Below, piece by piece: positions 56,550 to 64,000 of a stretch of DNA of 64,000 bases. The first letter of the stretch is position 1. Each line of letters begins with the position of its first letter. Source of the stretch: Prochlorococcus marinus str. MIT 9401 (GTDB lineage: Bacteria; Cyanobacteriota; Cyanobacteriia; PCC-6307; Cyanobiaceae); assembly GCF_000760095.1 (NCBI RefSeq), contig NZ_JNAR01000016.1, positions 1 to 64,000 of the forward strand, written 5' to 3'. The position numbers and the translations under genes were made by a program. A model generated the notes under the pieces. The model did not search any database. It saw nothing but the letters and a program-made list of their open reading frames with translations, and was not told the origin of the DNA.

Positions 56550-56861
56550 CTAATTATTTTCTTTCTCTTCTTTTTCTTCTTTTTCGATGGTGAAAGAGTT
56601 GATAAAAAGCTTAATACCAATGATAAAAAATGTAATGGAAGCTATTGACTTAAGAACCACTTCTGGTAAAAAACTTGAAATTGAACCACCTGTTAAAGCT
56701 CCTAATAAACTTGCAAAAACAAGTGCGGAAGAGGATCCTAGAAAAACTGCTAATGGTTTATTTGAAGTGCCGCTTATAGTTAAAGTAGCTAATTGAGTTT
56801 TGTCACCTAATTCAGCTATGAAAACGGTTAGAAATGTTGATAGTAATAAACTTAAAACCAT
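56550..56861 (-). CDS. Gdt1/UPF0016 family transporter subunit
   Basis: 103 aa, three helices. Signature IAELGDKTQLATL is near the N-terminus (ExGDKT). UPF0016/Gdt1 proteins export Mn2+ or Ca2+; in cyanobacteria Mnx is a two-repeat fusion, while here each repeat is a separate gene. It begins 1 bp after its partner's end. Confidence 0.9.
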   Translation of the reverse strand: MVLSLLLSTFLTVFIAELGDKTQLATLTISGTSNKPLAVFLGSSSALVFASLLGALTGGSISSFLPEVVLKSIASITFFIIGIKLFINSFTIEKEEKEEKENN

Positions 56862-57188
56862 TTATAAATAATTTTTGAGAGTTTCATAAGCTAAAAATAT
56901 ACTTATCAATATCATTAAAGCACCAGTAGATAAAGCGAATTTGTTTGGAGATATTTTTTTTGATACCCATTTACCAATAAGAACTCCTACTATGCTAGAG
57001 CTTATTAATGCTAGAGAACTTCCAAGAAAAACAATTATTGGTTTGCCTGATTCAGCAGAAAGCATTAATGTGGCTATCTGAGTTTTATCGCCAAGTTCAG
57101 CAATAAAAATTGTTGTAAAAGTCGTTATAAATATTGAAAAAAAACTTTTTTCTAAATTGTTTTCTTTTTTCTCTAATTTACTATTCAT
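56862..57188 (-). CDS. Gdt1/UPF0016 family transporter subunit
   Basis: 108 aa, three helices. Signature IAELGDKTQIATLML, the twin of the one in the next gene. The two half-size proteins probably form a heterodimeric Mn/Ca transporter. Overlaps the YkgJ-type gene by an ATGA junction (57185-57188), implying a shared operon. Confidence 0.9.
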   Translation of the reverse strand: MNSKLEKKENNLEKSFFSIFITTFTTIFIAELGDKTQIATLMLSAESGKPIIVFLGSSLALISSSIVGVLIGKWVSKKISPNKFALSTGALMILISIFLAYETLKNYL

Positions 57189-57532
57189 TTTCCTGAAACA
57201 GCAATTCTAAAAGTTTTCATCTCTTTACTTTGGGGCCCATAATTTGATGAAATGTGTTGTTTGCAGCAATCTATTAAAAATTTATCACCAGATTTCAAAT
57301 ATCCTTTAAATGCAGTTGAAAATTCATTTACCCGGCAAAAATGTGGTCTGGTTTCATAAATTAAGCATTTTTTATTTTCTCTGTCCAGGTTTTTGCACCA
57401 ACCGTCTTTAGCTGTCATCGAATTTATCAAAGCTATATCTTCTTTTTTAAGCTTGTCTGACAAATCGCTTCTTTCGATCAAGTCGAATTTACAACAAGCC
57501 CCGCAATTTTCTATACATGTCCATGATTTCAT
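57185..57532 (-). CDS. YkgJ-type cysteine cluster protein
   Basis: 115 aa. Cys residues form the family pattern: CIENCGACCKFD near the N-terminus, CKNLDRENKKCLIY, then RPHFCRV and DCCKQH. The cluster probably binds a metal or iron-sulfur cofactor. First gene of the operon with the two Gdt1 genes, suggesting a metal link. Confidence 0.85.
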   Translation of the reverse strand: MKSWTCIENCGACCKFDLIERSDLSDKLKKEDIALINSMTAKDGWCKNLDRENKKCLIYETRPHFCRVNEFSTAFKGYLKSGDKFLIDCCKQHISSNYGPQSKEMKTFRIAVSGK

Positions 57533-57614
57533 AATTTAATTCAATCTTGTAACGTATCAGTACAGTTTCAACATTTATTTGTAAAAATAGTATCACAAAA
57601 CATATTAATTAATC

Positions 57615-57692
57615 ATGGCGACCCTTATTCCTTTGGCTGTAGTTGCGTTAGCAGGACCAGCAATAATTGCTCTTGTGTTTTACCGTAAATAA
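57615..57692 (+). CDS. psb30: photosystem II reaction centre protein Psb30 (Ycf12)
   Basis: 25 aa: MATLIPLAVVALAGPAIIAL, then VFYRK. The GPAVIALLxxR-type pattern near the end of the helix is the Ycf12/Psb30 mark, although this copy is short and lacks the usual glycine tail. It has one membrane helix. ATG at 57615; lies between the YkgJ and HAD genes. Another tiny photosystem subunit cannot be fully excluded. Confidence 0.6.
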   Translation: MATLIPLAVVALAGPAIIALVFYRK

Positions 57693-57707
57693 AAGAAATT
57701 CTTTTTT

Positions 57708-58469
57708 GTGACACATCTGGAGGGTGTTTATTGGGATTTAGATGGTACCATCGCAAATACTGAATTAGAGGCCCATTTACCTGCTTTTAATAATGCTTTC
57801 AATGACCTTGGTATTAATTGGAATTGGGATACTAATAAATATATAAAACTCTTGAAGATAAATGGGGGTAAAAATAGAATTGCTTATTACGCTAGATCGA
57901 ATAATGAAGATTTCTCGGAAGATTTAATAGGCAAAATTCACGAAACAAAACAGTTTCATTATTTAGAAATAATAAAAAAAAATTACGTTAATTTAAAAAT
58001 TGGTGTCTTTAGATTAATCAATGAATTACATAGAAAAAAAGTAAGACAATTTATTGTTACTTCAAGTTCAAGAAATCAAGTTGACTTACTTGTTGAATAT
58101 CTTTTTAATGGCTTCAACCCTTTTGAGTTCATTATTTCAAGTGAAGACGTTGAATTAAAGAAACCAAATCCATTGCCATATTTAAAGGCAATCCAATTAA
58201 GTGGTATAAACAAAAACAACTCAATTGTTTTTGAAGACTCAAATCCAGGATTGAAATCTTCCTTGGCTGCTAACTTGCCAACAATTTTTATTCCTTCAAA
58301 TATCCCAATTGTTCTTGAGGAAAATATTAAATTAGATTGTATTTTAGATAGTCTTGGTGATGAGAATAATGTGGCAAATGTAATTAAAGGCCCTAAACTA
58401 AAAAAATCATATGTTGACTACAGCTTTCTAAGTGATTATTTAATGTCTTTTAGTAATGCAAAAAACTAA
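57708..58469 (+). CDS. HAD-superfamily hydrolase (CbbY/CbbZ-like)
   Basis: 253 aa with GTG start. Nucleophile motif DLDGTIANTE (Asp at residues 10 and 12), motif II VTSSSRNQ, motif III KKPNP, and motif IV FEDSNPGL are all present. Likely a sugar-phosphate or phosphoglycolate phosphatase; substrate unknown. Overlaps the Ycf20 gene start by 14 bp. Confidence 0.87.
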   Translation: MTHLEGVYWDLDGTIANTELEAHLPAFNNAFNDLGINWNWDTNKYIKLLKINGGKNRIAYYARSNNEDFSEDLIGKIHETKQFHYLEIIKKNYVNLKIGVFRLINELHRKKVRQFIVTSSSRNQVDLLVEYLFNGFNPFEFIISSEDVELKKPNPLPYLKAIQLSGINKNNSIVFEDSNPGLKSSLAANLPTIFIPSNIPIVLEENIKLDCILDSLGDENNVANVIKGPKLKKSYVDYSFLSDYLMSFSNAKN

Positions 58470-58782
58470 TTTTTCAAGAATTACCTACCAGTTAAATAAT
58501 ATATTATTTGGTTTCCTTAGTAATACTTGGAAGACAAAATCTATTGCGCTAATTTCTGTTTTGACAGGTTATTTTTTGTTCGCAAATTTTCTCACAAAAT
58601 TTATATCTGAAGGTAAAAATGAGTTGATAATGGTCCCAATAATTATTGTTTTTATTGAAATAATTATAAGAATTAAACCTGCCGAAAGTTCAAAAATTTA
58701 TTATCTGTGGACCATAGTTGATAAATTAAGAATTGGTGCAATTTATGCCGTAATACTTGAGGCATTTAAATTAGGTTCTTAA
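58456..58782 (+). CDS. DUF565/Ycf20-like membrane protein
   Basis: 108 aa, two or three helices (about residues 29-47, 55-70, 88-102). The start TYQLNNILFGFLSNTWKT and IRIKPAESSK pattern match Ycf20-type DUF565. In plants Ycf20 is linked to non-photochemical quenching (family knowledge). Overlaps the HAD gene. Confidence 0.78.
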   Translation: MQKTNFSRITYQLNNILFGFLSNTWKTKSIALISVLTGYFLFANFLTKFISEGKNELIMVPIIIVFIEIIIRIKPAESSKIYYLWTIVDKLRIGAIYAVILEAFKLGS

Positions 58783-58785
58783 AAG

Positions 58786-58956
58786 CTATTCTTCTTCTTC
58801 TTCTTCAATAGGATAAACAAATCCTTGAGCTTTCCCAGTTAATACTGATTTACCTAAAGATATAGCTTTTTGAGCTGCAATCGCTGCTTTCCCTTTCCAA
58901 ACAGCGTGCCTTTGGTTCCTTTTGCTCTTTGATTTTTTCTTCTTTGGTACAGCCAT
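58786..58956 (-). CDS. rpmF: 50S ribosomal protein L32
   Basis: 56 aa starting ATG at 58956: [20 protein letters not shown] is the L32 signature. It ends with six Glu (IEEEEEE), a run encoded by GAA codons. Its stop is 3 bp from the convergent Ycf20-like gene. Bacterial L32 often has zinc Cys; none are present here, as in other cyanobacteria. Confidence 0.96.
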   Translation of the reverse strand: MAVPKKKKSKSKRNQRHAVWKGKAAIAAQKAISLGKSVLTGKAQGFVYPIEEEEEE

Positions 58957-59087
58957 TCTGTTTCTTTATTTCCATATAATAATATAACCTTTAACTGGTT
59001 ATCTCCAAAACTTTTTAGTATATTTTGTTTATACACGTCAATTTTATAAATAAGCATATATGCTTTAATAATCACTTATAAAGATTA

Positions 59088-60842
59088 GTGTTTAGATCAA
59101 AATTCTCATATTCAGATTCTAAATCAAGTTATTCGGATCTTCTAGAAGATATAGAGACAGGGAAAATAGAATCAATGTTTTTCTATCCAAGGCAGAGAGA
59201 AATTGATGTTCTGTATAAAAATGGCGATAAATTTAAAATACCTATCCTTTACAACGATCAATTAATTCTTGAAAAGGCTACTGCAAATAAGGTAGAACTC
59301 ACTATCAATAATAGTAGAAAAGAGGCCTCAGCTGCTAATTCATTTGCTTCAATAAGCCTTTTCCTGATTTTCATATTAGCAATAGTTTTAATCTTGAGAA
59401 GCACTTCAAAATTGGCTTCCAGAGCTTTTGGTTTTACCAAAAATCAAGCTAAATTTGTAACTATTGATGATGTAGAAACGAGATTCGATGATGTAGCTGG
59501 TGTCCCTGAAGCCGCTGAGGAATTAAAAGAGGTAATAACATTTTTAAAAGAACCAAAGAAATTTGAAAATCTTGGAGCAAAAGTTCCTAAGGGAGTCCTT
59601 CTAATAGGGCCACCAGGTACAGGTAAAACATTATTGGCTAAAGCAATTGCTGGTGAATCAGGTGTACCTTTTCTCTCAATATCAGCATCAGAGTTCGTAG
59701 AACTTTTTGTTGGTGTTGGTGCAAGCCGAGTTCGAGATCTATTTTCTAAGGCTAAGGAAAAATCTCCTTGTATAATTTTTATTGATGAAATTGATTCTAT
59801 TGGTAGGCAAAGAGGGTCAGGGATCGGAGGTGGAAATGATGAAAGAGAACAAACTCTCAATCAGCTTCTAACCGAATTAGATGGTTTTGCTGATAATTCC
59901 GGGATCATTGTTTTAGCCGCCACTAATAGACCAGATATTTTGGATGCAGCATTATTAAGACCAGGTAGATTTGATAGGAAAATTGAAGTAATGCTTCCAG
60001 ATTTAGATGGAAGAAAAAAAATTCTTTCAGTCCACTCACTTTCTAAACCACTTTCAAGTGAAGTTGACTTGGGATATTGGGCTTCGAGAACAGTTGGATT
60101 TTCGGGAGCAGATCTTGCAAATTTGATGAATGAGAGTGCTATTCACTGTGCAAGAGATGAATCTAAATTAATCAGTGACCTTCATATAGAAAATGCTCTC
60201 GATAAGATTACCATTGGCCTGAGAAGTTCATTAATAACTTCTCCAAATATGAAAAAAATTATTGCTTATAACGAAGTGGGGAGAGCGATTGTATCTGCTG
60301 TGAGAAATGGAATTGAATCAGTTGATAAGATTACAATTTTACCTAGATCTGGATCTTTAGGAGGATATACAAAAATATGCCCTGACGAAGATGTAATTTC
60401 CAGCGGCCTGATTTCAAAAAAATTATTATTTTCAAAAATTGAAATTGCTCTAGCTGGTAGAGCAGCAGAAACAATAGTTTTTGGTGAAAGTGAAATTACA
60501 CAATGCTCCTTAAATGATATCTCCTATGCGACAAACATCGTAAGGGAAATGGTTACGAAATATGGATTTTCAATTATTGGTCCAATTTCAATGGATACTG
60601 ATAATAATGAAATGTTTTTAGGAGATGGACTATTTAGAAGAAAGCCTCTCATAGCAGAAAATACTAGTTCTAAAATAGATAATGAAATCATAAATATTTC
60701 TAAAATTTCATTAAATAATTCAATAAAAATATTGAAAAAAAATAGAGTCTTACTTGATAAATTAGTTGAAATACTTTTAAGTCAAGAAACTATAGATAAA
60801 AAAGTTTTTAAACTAAATACTTCTAAATTGTTGAAAGTTTGA
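59088..60842 (+). CDS. FtsH-like AAA+ protein without the zinc-protease motif
   Basis: 584 aa with GTG start. AAA+ part intact: Walker A GPPGTGKT (174-181), Walker B IIFIDEID (229-236), SRH with AATNRPD and RPGRFDR. In the protease domain HExxH reads NEVGR (395-399), so two zinc-binding His are lost; E396 and the later Asp in SLNDI (477) remain. Only one transmembrane helix (about 87-104) is seen and the usual N-terminal first helix is absent. It resembles the FtsHi proteins of plastids: likely an ATP-driven unfoldase or partner rather than a protease. Confidence 0.9.
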   Translation: MFRSKFSYSDSKSSYSDLLEDIETGKIESMFFYPRQREIDVLYKNGDKFKIPILYNDQLILEKATANKVELTINNSRKEASAANSFASISLFLIFILAIVLILRSTSKLASRAFGFTKNQAKFVTIDDVETRFDDVAGVPEAAEELKEVITFLKEPKKFENLGAKVPKGVLLIGPPGTGKTLLAKAIAGESGVPFLSISASEFVELFVGVGASRVRDLFSKAKEKSPCIIFIDEIDSIGRQRGSGIGGGNDEREQTLNQLLTELDGFADNSGIIVLAATNRPDILDAALLRPGRFDRKIEVMLPDLDGRKKILSVHSLSKPLSSEVDLGYWASRTVGFSGADLANLMNESAIHCARDESKLISDLHIENALDKITIGLRSSLITSPNMKKIIAYNEVGRAIVSAVRNGIESVDKITILPRSGSLGGYTKICPDEDVISSGLISKKLLFSKIEIALAGRAAETIVFGESEITQCSLNDISYATNIVREMVTKYGFSIIGPISMDTDNNEMFLGDGLFRRKPLIAENTSSKIDNEIINISKISLNNSIKILKKNRVLLDKLVEILLSQETIDKKVFKLNTSKLLKV

Positions 60843-60879
60843 TTTAATTGTTTTAAATTAAAAAAAATTTAATATTTTC

Positions 60880-61632
60880 TTGATAATTAAAAACAATACA
60901 AAGAATTTATTTATTACACTTTCATTATTACTTATTCTGCCATTAGTACAAAAACAATGGTTTAATTTGTATTCATTTAATATTAATGATATTTCCTTTT
61001 ATTCAATCCTTTACTATTTGAGCGGTACAATATGTCCATCTTTAGTGTGTTTAAACTCTTTAAAAAACTATACATACTATAATTTTAATAAGAACAATAT
61101 TCAAAATAAAAATATAATATATGGAAAGATATTATTATTCTTAGTAGTAACAAATTTAATATTTCTCTCTTACTTTATAGCTGATTATTTATATATAAAT
61201 TTTGATCTTATGTGTAATTTATTCCTCGAAGGAATTAATTTACCAAAACCGGATATTTTACAGTTAAGTTTTTTTATATTTTTAAGTTCTATTTTATTAA
61301 TTTTTAAGAAATCTAGGTTTTTATTAAAAAAATTAATATTGATAAATTTTATTTTAATTTCTCTTTATCTTTGGCATCTTCAAATTAATAATATTAATGT
61401 TGATGATCAATTACATATTTATAGATATTTTGGTTTGAATGACTTAAATTTAATTAATATTTTTATCTTAATCGTTATAGAAATTTCTTTTTTTACTTGG
61501 TCTTTTTTATCATATAAAACTAATTTAAGCGATTGGATCGTACAAAAACCTCAAAAAGGGGATATTACTCCCATTTTGAATATGTTATTTTTTTATTTTT
61601 TTATAATTATTTACTACACAATACTTACTTAA
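60880..61632 (+). CDS. multi-pass membrane protein, 250 aa
   Basis: TTG start. Six or more hydrophobic segments spread along the protein (start LFITLSLLLILPL, end FFYFFIIIYYTIL) with few charged loops. It lies 37 bp after the FtsH-like gene on the same strand, so the two may act together, but no family was recognised. Confidence 0.6.
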   Translation: MIIKNNTKNLFITLSLLLILPLVQKQWFNLYSFNINDISFYSILYYLSGTICPSLVCLNSLKNYTYYNFNKNNIQNKNIIYGKILLFLVVTNLIFLSYFIADYLYINFDLMCNLFLEGINLPKPDILQLSFFIFLSSILLIFKKSRFLLKKLILINFILISLYLWHLQINNINVDDQLHIYRYFGLNDLNLINIFILIVIEISFFTWSFLSYKTNLSDWIVQKPQKGDITPILNMLFFYFFIIIYYTILT

Positions 61633-61647
61633 AAGTTCCTAATTCTA

Positions 61648-62232
61648 CTAGAGCGCAGAAAAATATTCCTTACTACCTTTGGGGTCCTCTAACATTGTTT
61701 TCTCCCCGGGAGTCCAGTTTGCTGGACATACCTCATCTGGGTTTGCAGCAACGTATTGATAACCTTGAAGTATTCTTAGTGTCTCATCAACATTTCTGCC
61801 TACAGGAGCCTTGTTAACAGTAGTATGCATAACTACTCCTTCGGGATTGATAAGAAATAAACCTCTATCTGCCTCTCCATCATCATTAAGAACATTATAA
61901 GCTTGGCAAATTTCTCTTTTTAAGTCAGAAACTAATGGATAGTTGATATCGCCTATTCCACCTTCATTTCTTGGAGTTTGTATCCAAGCCAAATGACAGT
62001 GTTTGCTGTCAACTGATACTCCAAGTATTTCAGTATTAAGTGCTGCGAAATCTTGATGCCTATCACTAAATGCAGTGATTTCTGTTGGACATACAAATGT
62101 AAAATCTAGGGGGTAAAAGAATAAAACAACCCATTTACCTCTTAGATCTGAAAGTGTAATATCCTTAAACTCTTGATCATATACTGCTGTAGCACTAAAG
62201 TCTGGTGCTTCTTGGCCAACTCTTAAGCTCAT
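61648..62232 (-). CDS. 2-Cys peroxiredoxin
   Basis: 194 aa. Peroxidatic Cys in [13 protein letters not shown] (about residue 52), resolving Cys in EVCPANW (about residue 170), and [13 protein letters not shown] motif, so a typical 2-Cys peroxiredoxin (AhpC/TSA type). Reduces hydrogen and alkyl peroxides with thioredoxin; with the GPx gene it forms the peroxide defence of the window. Its stop is 15 bp after the convergent membrane gene. Confidence 0.96.
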   Translation of the reverse strand: MSLRVGQEAPDFSATAVYDQEFKDITLSDLRGKWVVLFFYPLDFTFVCPTEITAFSDRHQDFAALNTEILGVSVDSKHCHLAWIQTPRNEGGIGDINYPLVSDLKREICQAYNVLNDDGEADRGLFLINPEGVVMHTTVNKAPVGRNVDETLRILQGYQYVAANPDEVCPANWTPGEKTMLEDPKGSKEYFSAL

Positions 62233-62331
62233 GAAAAAATTTGTCCTTTTTTAAATTATTTATGGTCTGAATGACCGTAATTAGTATTATAATTTTATTG
62301 ACAAAGAATTAGCAAGTTTTTTTTTAATTCA

Positions 62332-62457
62332 ATGAAATGGCATTATTCCTTTACTAGGAAATTTACAATTTTAAATCATAATAAACTTTTAAAAAATCTC
62401 AAAAAGGAGTTAATTAAATATCCCATTAATAGGCTTGATAATAAAAATTCTAATTAA
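62332..62457 (+). CDS. possible small basic peptide, 41 aa
   Basis: ATG at 62332 gives MKWHYSFTRKFTILNHNKLL and a K/N-rich end. It lies in the about 300 bp between the peroxiredoxin and the 62536 gene. A TATAAT at 62288-62293 lies 39 bp upstream. Support is weak: composition only. Confidence 0.3.
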   Translation: MKWHYSFTRKFTILNHNKLLKNLKKELIKYPINRLDNKNSN

Positions 62458-62535
62458 AGAAATTTTATTTTATTTAAGATTCCTTTAAATTCAACTCACT
62501 ATAATTGAAAATATTCTTTTTTAATATTTTTAATT

Positions 62536-62694
62536 ATGGCTAAATATATTGAAAGACTAAAGGATAAAGTTAAAATAAAAAAATTAGATTCTAATCAGCC
62601 AATTGGAGCTTGGATTTTCGTTATCATATTAAATATAATTGGATTTGCGGGTTATTTTTATTTGAAGGTAAATCATATACAACTAGGTAGTTAA
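62536..62694 (+). CDS. one-helix membrane protein, 52 aa
   Basis: ATG at 62536. Basic N-terminus (MAKYIERLKDKVKIKK), then GAWIFVIILNIIGFAGYFYL (one helix) and a short tail. Ends 4 bp from the convergent gene at 62699. Unknown function. Confidence 0.6.
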   Translation: MAKYIERLKDKVKIKKLDSNQPIGAWIFVIILNIIGFAGYFYLKVNHIQLGS

Positions 62695-62698
62695 ATAC

Positions 62699-62920
62699 TT
62701 ATCTTATTTCCTTTTTAATTGAGCGACAAAAATTTTTTAGTCTTTCATCTCTCGTTAAGTCAGGTAAAGTCCACACAGATTCTGTTTCAGGTAATGAATC
62801 TTTGCTCCATTCTCTGAATTCTTCCATTATTGAATCACTATTTAATTTTGATGTAAACTTTTTGCGTTTTTTTAAATATTTTCTTATGACTGTAAGATTT
62901 GCCCCAATATATTCCCTCAT
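62699..62920 (-). CDS. small basic helical protein, 73 aa
   Basis: Soluble, basic (RKYLKKRKKFTSK) with a W-containing second half. No recognised domain. It is transcribed away from the 62984 gene's direction; same strand as that gene, 63 bp apart. Confidence 0.55.
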   Translation of the reverse strand: MREYIGANLTVIRKYLKKRKKFTSKLNSDSIMEEFREWSKDSLPETESVWTLPDLTRDERLKNFCRSIKKEIR

Positions 62921-62983
62921 AAAAGATACTTAAGCTTTTATTAATTTATCATCTAGCAAGTTCTGCTTTTAAGAAAAGATTAA

Positions 62984-63154
62984 TTAGACATTTTGTACTG
63001 CTTGAAAAAGTCCAAAAGAATACCCTCCTATTAGGATCCAGCCAAGCACGCTTGATATTATTGTAGATCTTCTATTGTGTCTCCTTAAGGCTGATTCAAT
63101 CATTTCATTAACTTCATCTCTATTAAGGTATTCCTTCTTTGATTTTTTTTTCAT
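62984..63154 (-). CDS. membrane protein with charged N-terminus, 56 aa
   Basis: ATG at 63154. Highly charged N-terminal 30 residues (KKKSKKEYLNRDEVNEM, ALRRHNRRS), then one hydrophobic helix (about 31-50). It lacks the high-light-inducible protein motif ExxNGR, so it is not an Hli protein. Function unknown. Confidence 0.6.
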   Translation of the reverse strand: MKKKSKKEYLNRDEVNEMIESALRRHNRRSTIISSVLGWILIGGYSFGLFQAVQNV

Positions 63155-63354
63155 TTTTTTTTCTTTTTACAATAGTCGAATTTATATGAAAGTGAGCCTA
63201 TGATTATTTCTTAATAAGTAAGAGTTTTAGATTTGATGAATTTATAAATATTTTTCATATTTAGCATTAAATATATTATGAAATCTTAAGAGTAATTTAC
63301 AAAATTATTAGATAAAGTATTTAAATTGAGGGACTATAATTTTTTGTACAAAAA

Positions 63355-63531
63355 ATGAATATTAATGATAAATCTGTATTAGAAATGCTTAATAAACTTA
63401 TTGTTATTAATAGACTAAATAAAACTCAAATTCTTCAAATGGTGAATTTAGCTGCTATTTCAAATGATATCAATGATTTAAGGTGTAATTTGAAATGGGA
63501 ATGTTCTAAATCATCTAATAAAAATACTTAA
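63355..63531 (+). CDS. small hypothetical protein, 58 aa
   Basis: ATG at 63355: MNINDKSVLEMLNKLIVINR, helical, with two Cys in the tail (DLRCNLKWECSK). No ribosome binding site is evident. Unknown. Confidence 0.5.
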   Translation: MNINDKSVLEMLNKLIVINRLNKTQILQMVNLAAISNDINDLRCNLKWECSKSSNKNT

Positions 63532-63629
63532 ATATATAATCTAAATTTCAGTTAAATATTAATAATTGAAATTTAAATAAGATATATAAAATAGCTAAGT
63601 TAATTAATTTATAGTTTTAATAAATAACT

Positions 63630-63815
63630 TATATAATTTCTTCAAATAAATTTTTGATAAAAATCTTTCTTATAAGGTAATTCCTCTTGATTAATATAGT
63701 TAAGGGTTGTTTTCTTTTCCTTGCCAAGTGATTTAATTAATATTGTAGAAGTGATGATTATTATTAAAATGATAAGTAAATCTCCAACAGTAATCCCTCT
63801 CTCCTTAAGATTCAT
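63630..63815 (-). CDS. one-helix membrane protein, 61 aa
   Basis: ATG at 63815 (MNLKERGITVG), one strong helix (about residues 11-30), then a basic linker and acidic helical tail (KNLFEEII). The last 185 bp of the window after it contain no clear gene. Confidence 0.55.
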
Positions 63816-64000
63816 AGTTAAGTTTATATTTTCTTTAAATATAGCCTTTTTTTTCTAAATAATTTAGTGTTTTTAACAAACATGCTAAAAATCTATATTA
63901 AGTAAATATAAAAAGAATCTAAAAATATTAAGACTATAGCCTTATGAGTCATATAAAAAAAATAGGCTGAATTATATATATGGAAATCAAAAAAAAAATT

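Noticed and set aside
58854-59075. A 73-aa minus-strand frame overlapping rpmF
   Set aside because: Different frame from L32, whose sequence is unmistakable.
59444-59860. A 138-aa minus-strand frame opposite the FtsH-like gene
   Set aside because: Lies wholly inside the conserved AAA+ coding sequence; shadow.
62984-63154. High-light-inducible (Hli) protein
   Set aside because: Size fits but the ExxNGR chlorophyll-binding motif is missing.

Overview
The window is AT-rich (roughly 30% GC by eye), densely packed chromosomal DNA. Its genes point to a marine picocyanobacterium, most likely a high-light-adapted Prochlorococcus. It carries chlorophyll biosynthesis genes (chlH, acsF), a probable photosystem II subunit (psb30), and many protein families confined to cyanobacteria or the green lineage (DUF2862, DUF2949, DUF3038, DUF3303, DUF3318, DUF4335, DUF565/Ycf20, DUF6447, CGLD27). 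Intergenic gaps are very short and there are many tiny one-helix membrane proteins. The genus is inferred from gene content and composition; no database search was made. No prophage, insertion sequence, CRISPR array or rRNA was seen.

Layout. 0-10 kb: a TatA-like protein with an acidic tandem repeat, glutathione peroxidase, purT, pepN, a divergent metallo-beta-lactamase-fold protein and several small membrane proteins. 10-21 kb is the most accessory-looking part. It holds a GNAT acetyltransferase, peptidase E, an MTHFR-like barrel protein next to a renalase-like FAD protein and a uridine-kinase-like P-loop protein, a helix-hairpin-helix protein with hexanucleotide repeats, rpsU, a nucleoside deoxyribosyltransferase/phosphoribosyltransferase pair, an HNH nuclease, a TauE-type exporter and a probable structured small RNA. 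21-27.8 kb: a three-gene ABC-2 exporter operon, initiator tRNA-Met, and the operon DUF3318-rsfS-CGLD27-asparaginase.

27.8-43 kb: carB, an ABC exporter, a mini S4 protein, tpiA-folP, chlH, dapB, a UbiH-type hydroxylase, and the DUF2949/DUF3038/DUF4335 group. 43-57.5 kb: mfd, a TerC protein, then a long minus-strand series consisting of ykgJ-like gene, two half-size Gdt1 genes, an RNase II/R-like gene, DUF2996, acsF, tldD, tldE and fmt. 57.6-64 kb: psb30, a HAD phosphatase, ycf20, rpmF, an FtsH-like protein, a 2-Cys peroxiredoxin and small proteins.

Together the named genes cover tetrapyrrole/chlorophyll synthesis (chlH, acsF), purine, pyrimidine and folate synthesis (purT, carB, folP), lysine synthesis (dapB), the Calvin cycle and glycolysis (tpiA), translation initiation (fmt and tRNA-fMet), and peroxide defence (gpx, 2-Cys Prx).

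The most notable observations are: an FtsH-like protein whose HExxH reads NEVGR; an RNase II/R-like protein lacking the catalytic aspartate cluster; two genes whose only sensible start is AUU, one with a textbook Shine-Dalgarno and a recovered signal peptide; a GC-rich structured small RNA with its own terminator; and the MTHFR-like/renalase-like/kinase cluster. No single clearly new defence-type system stands out.
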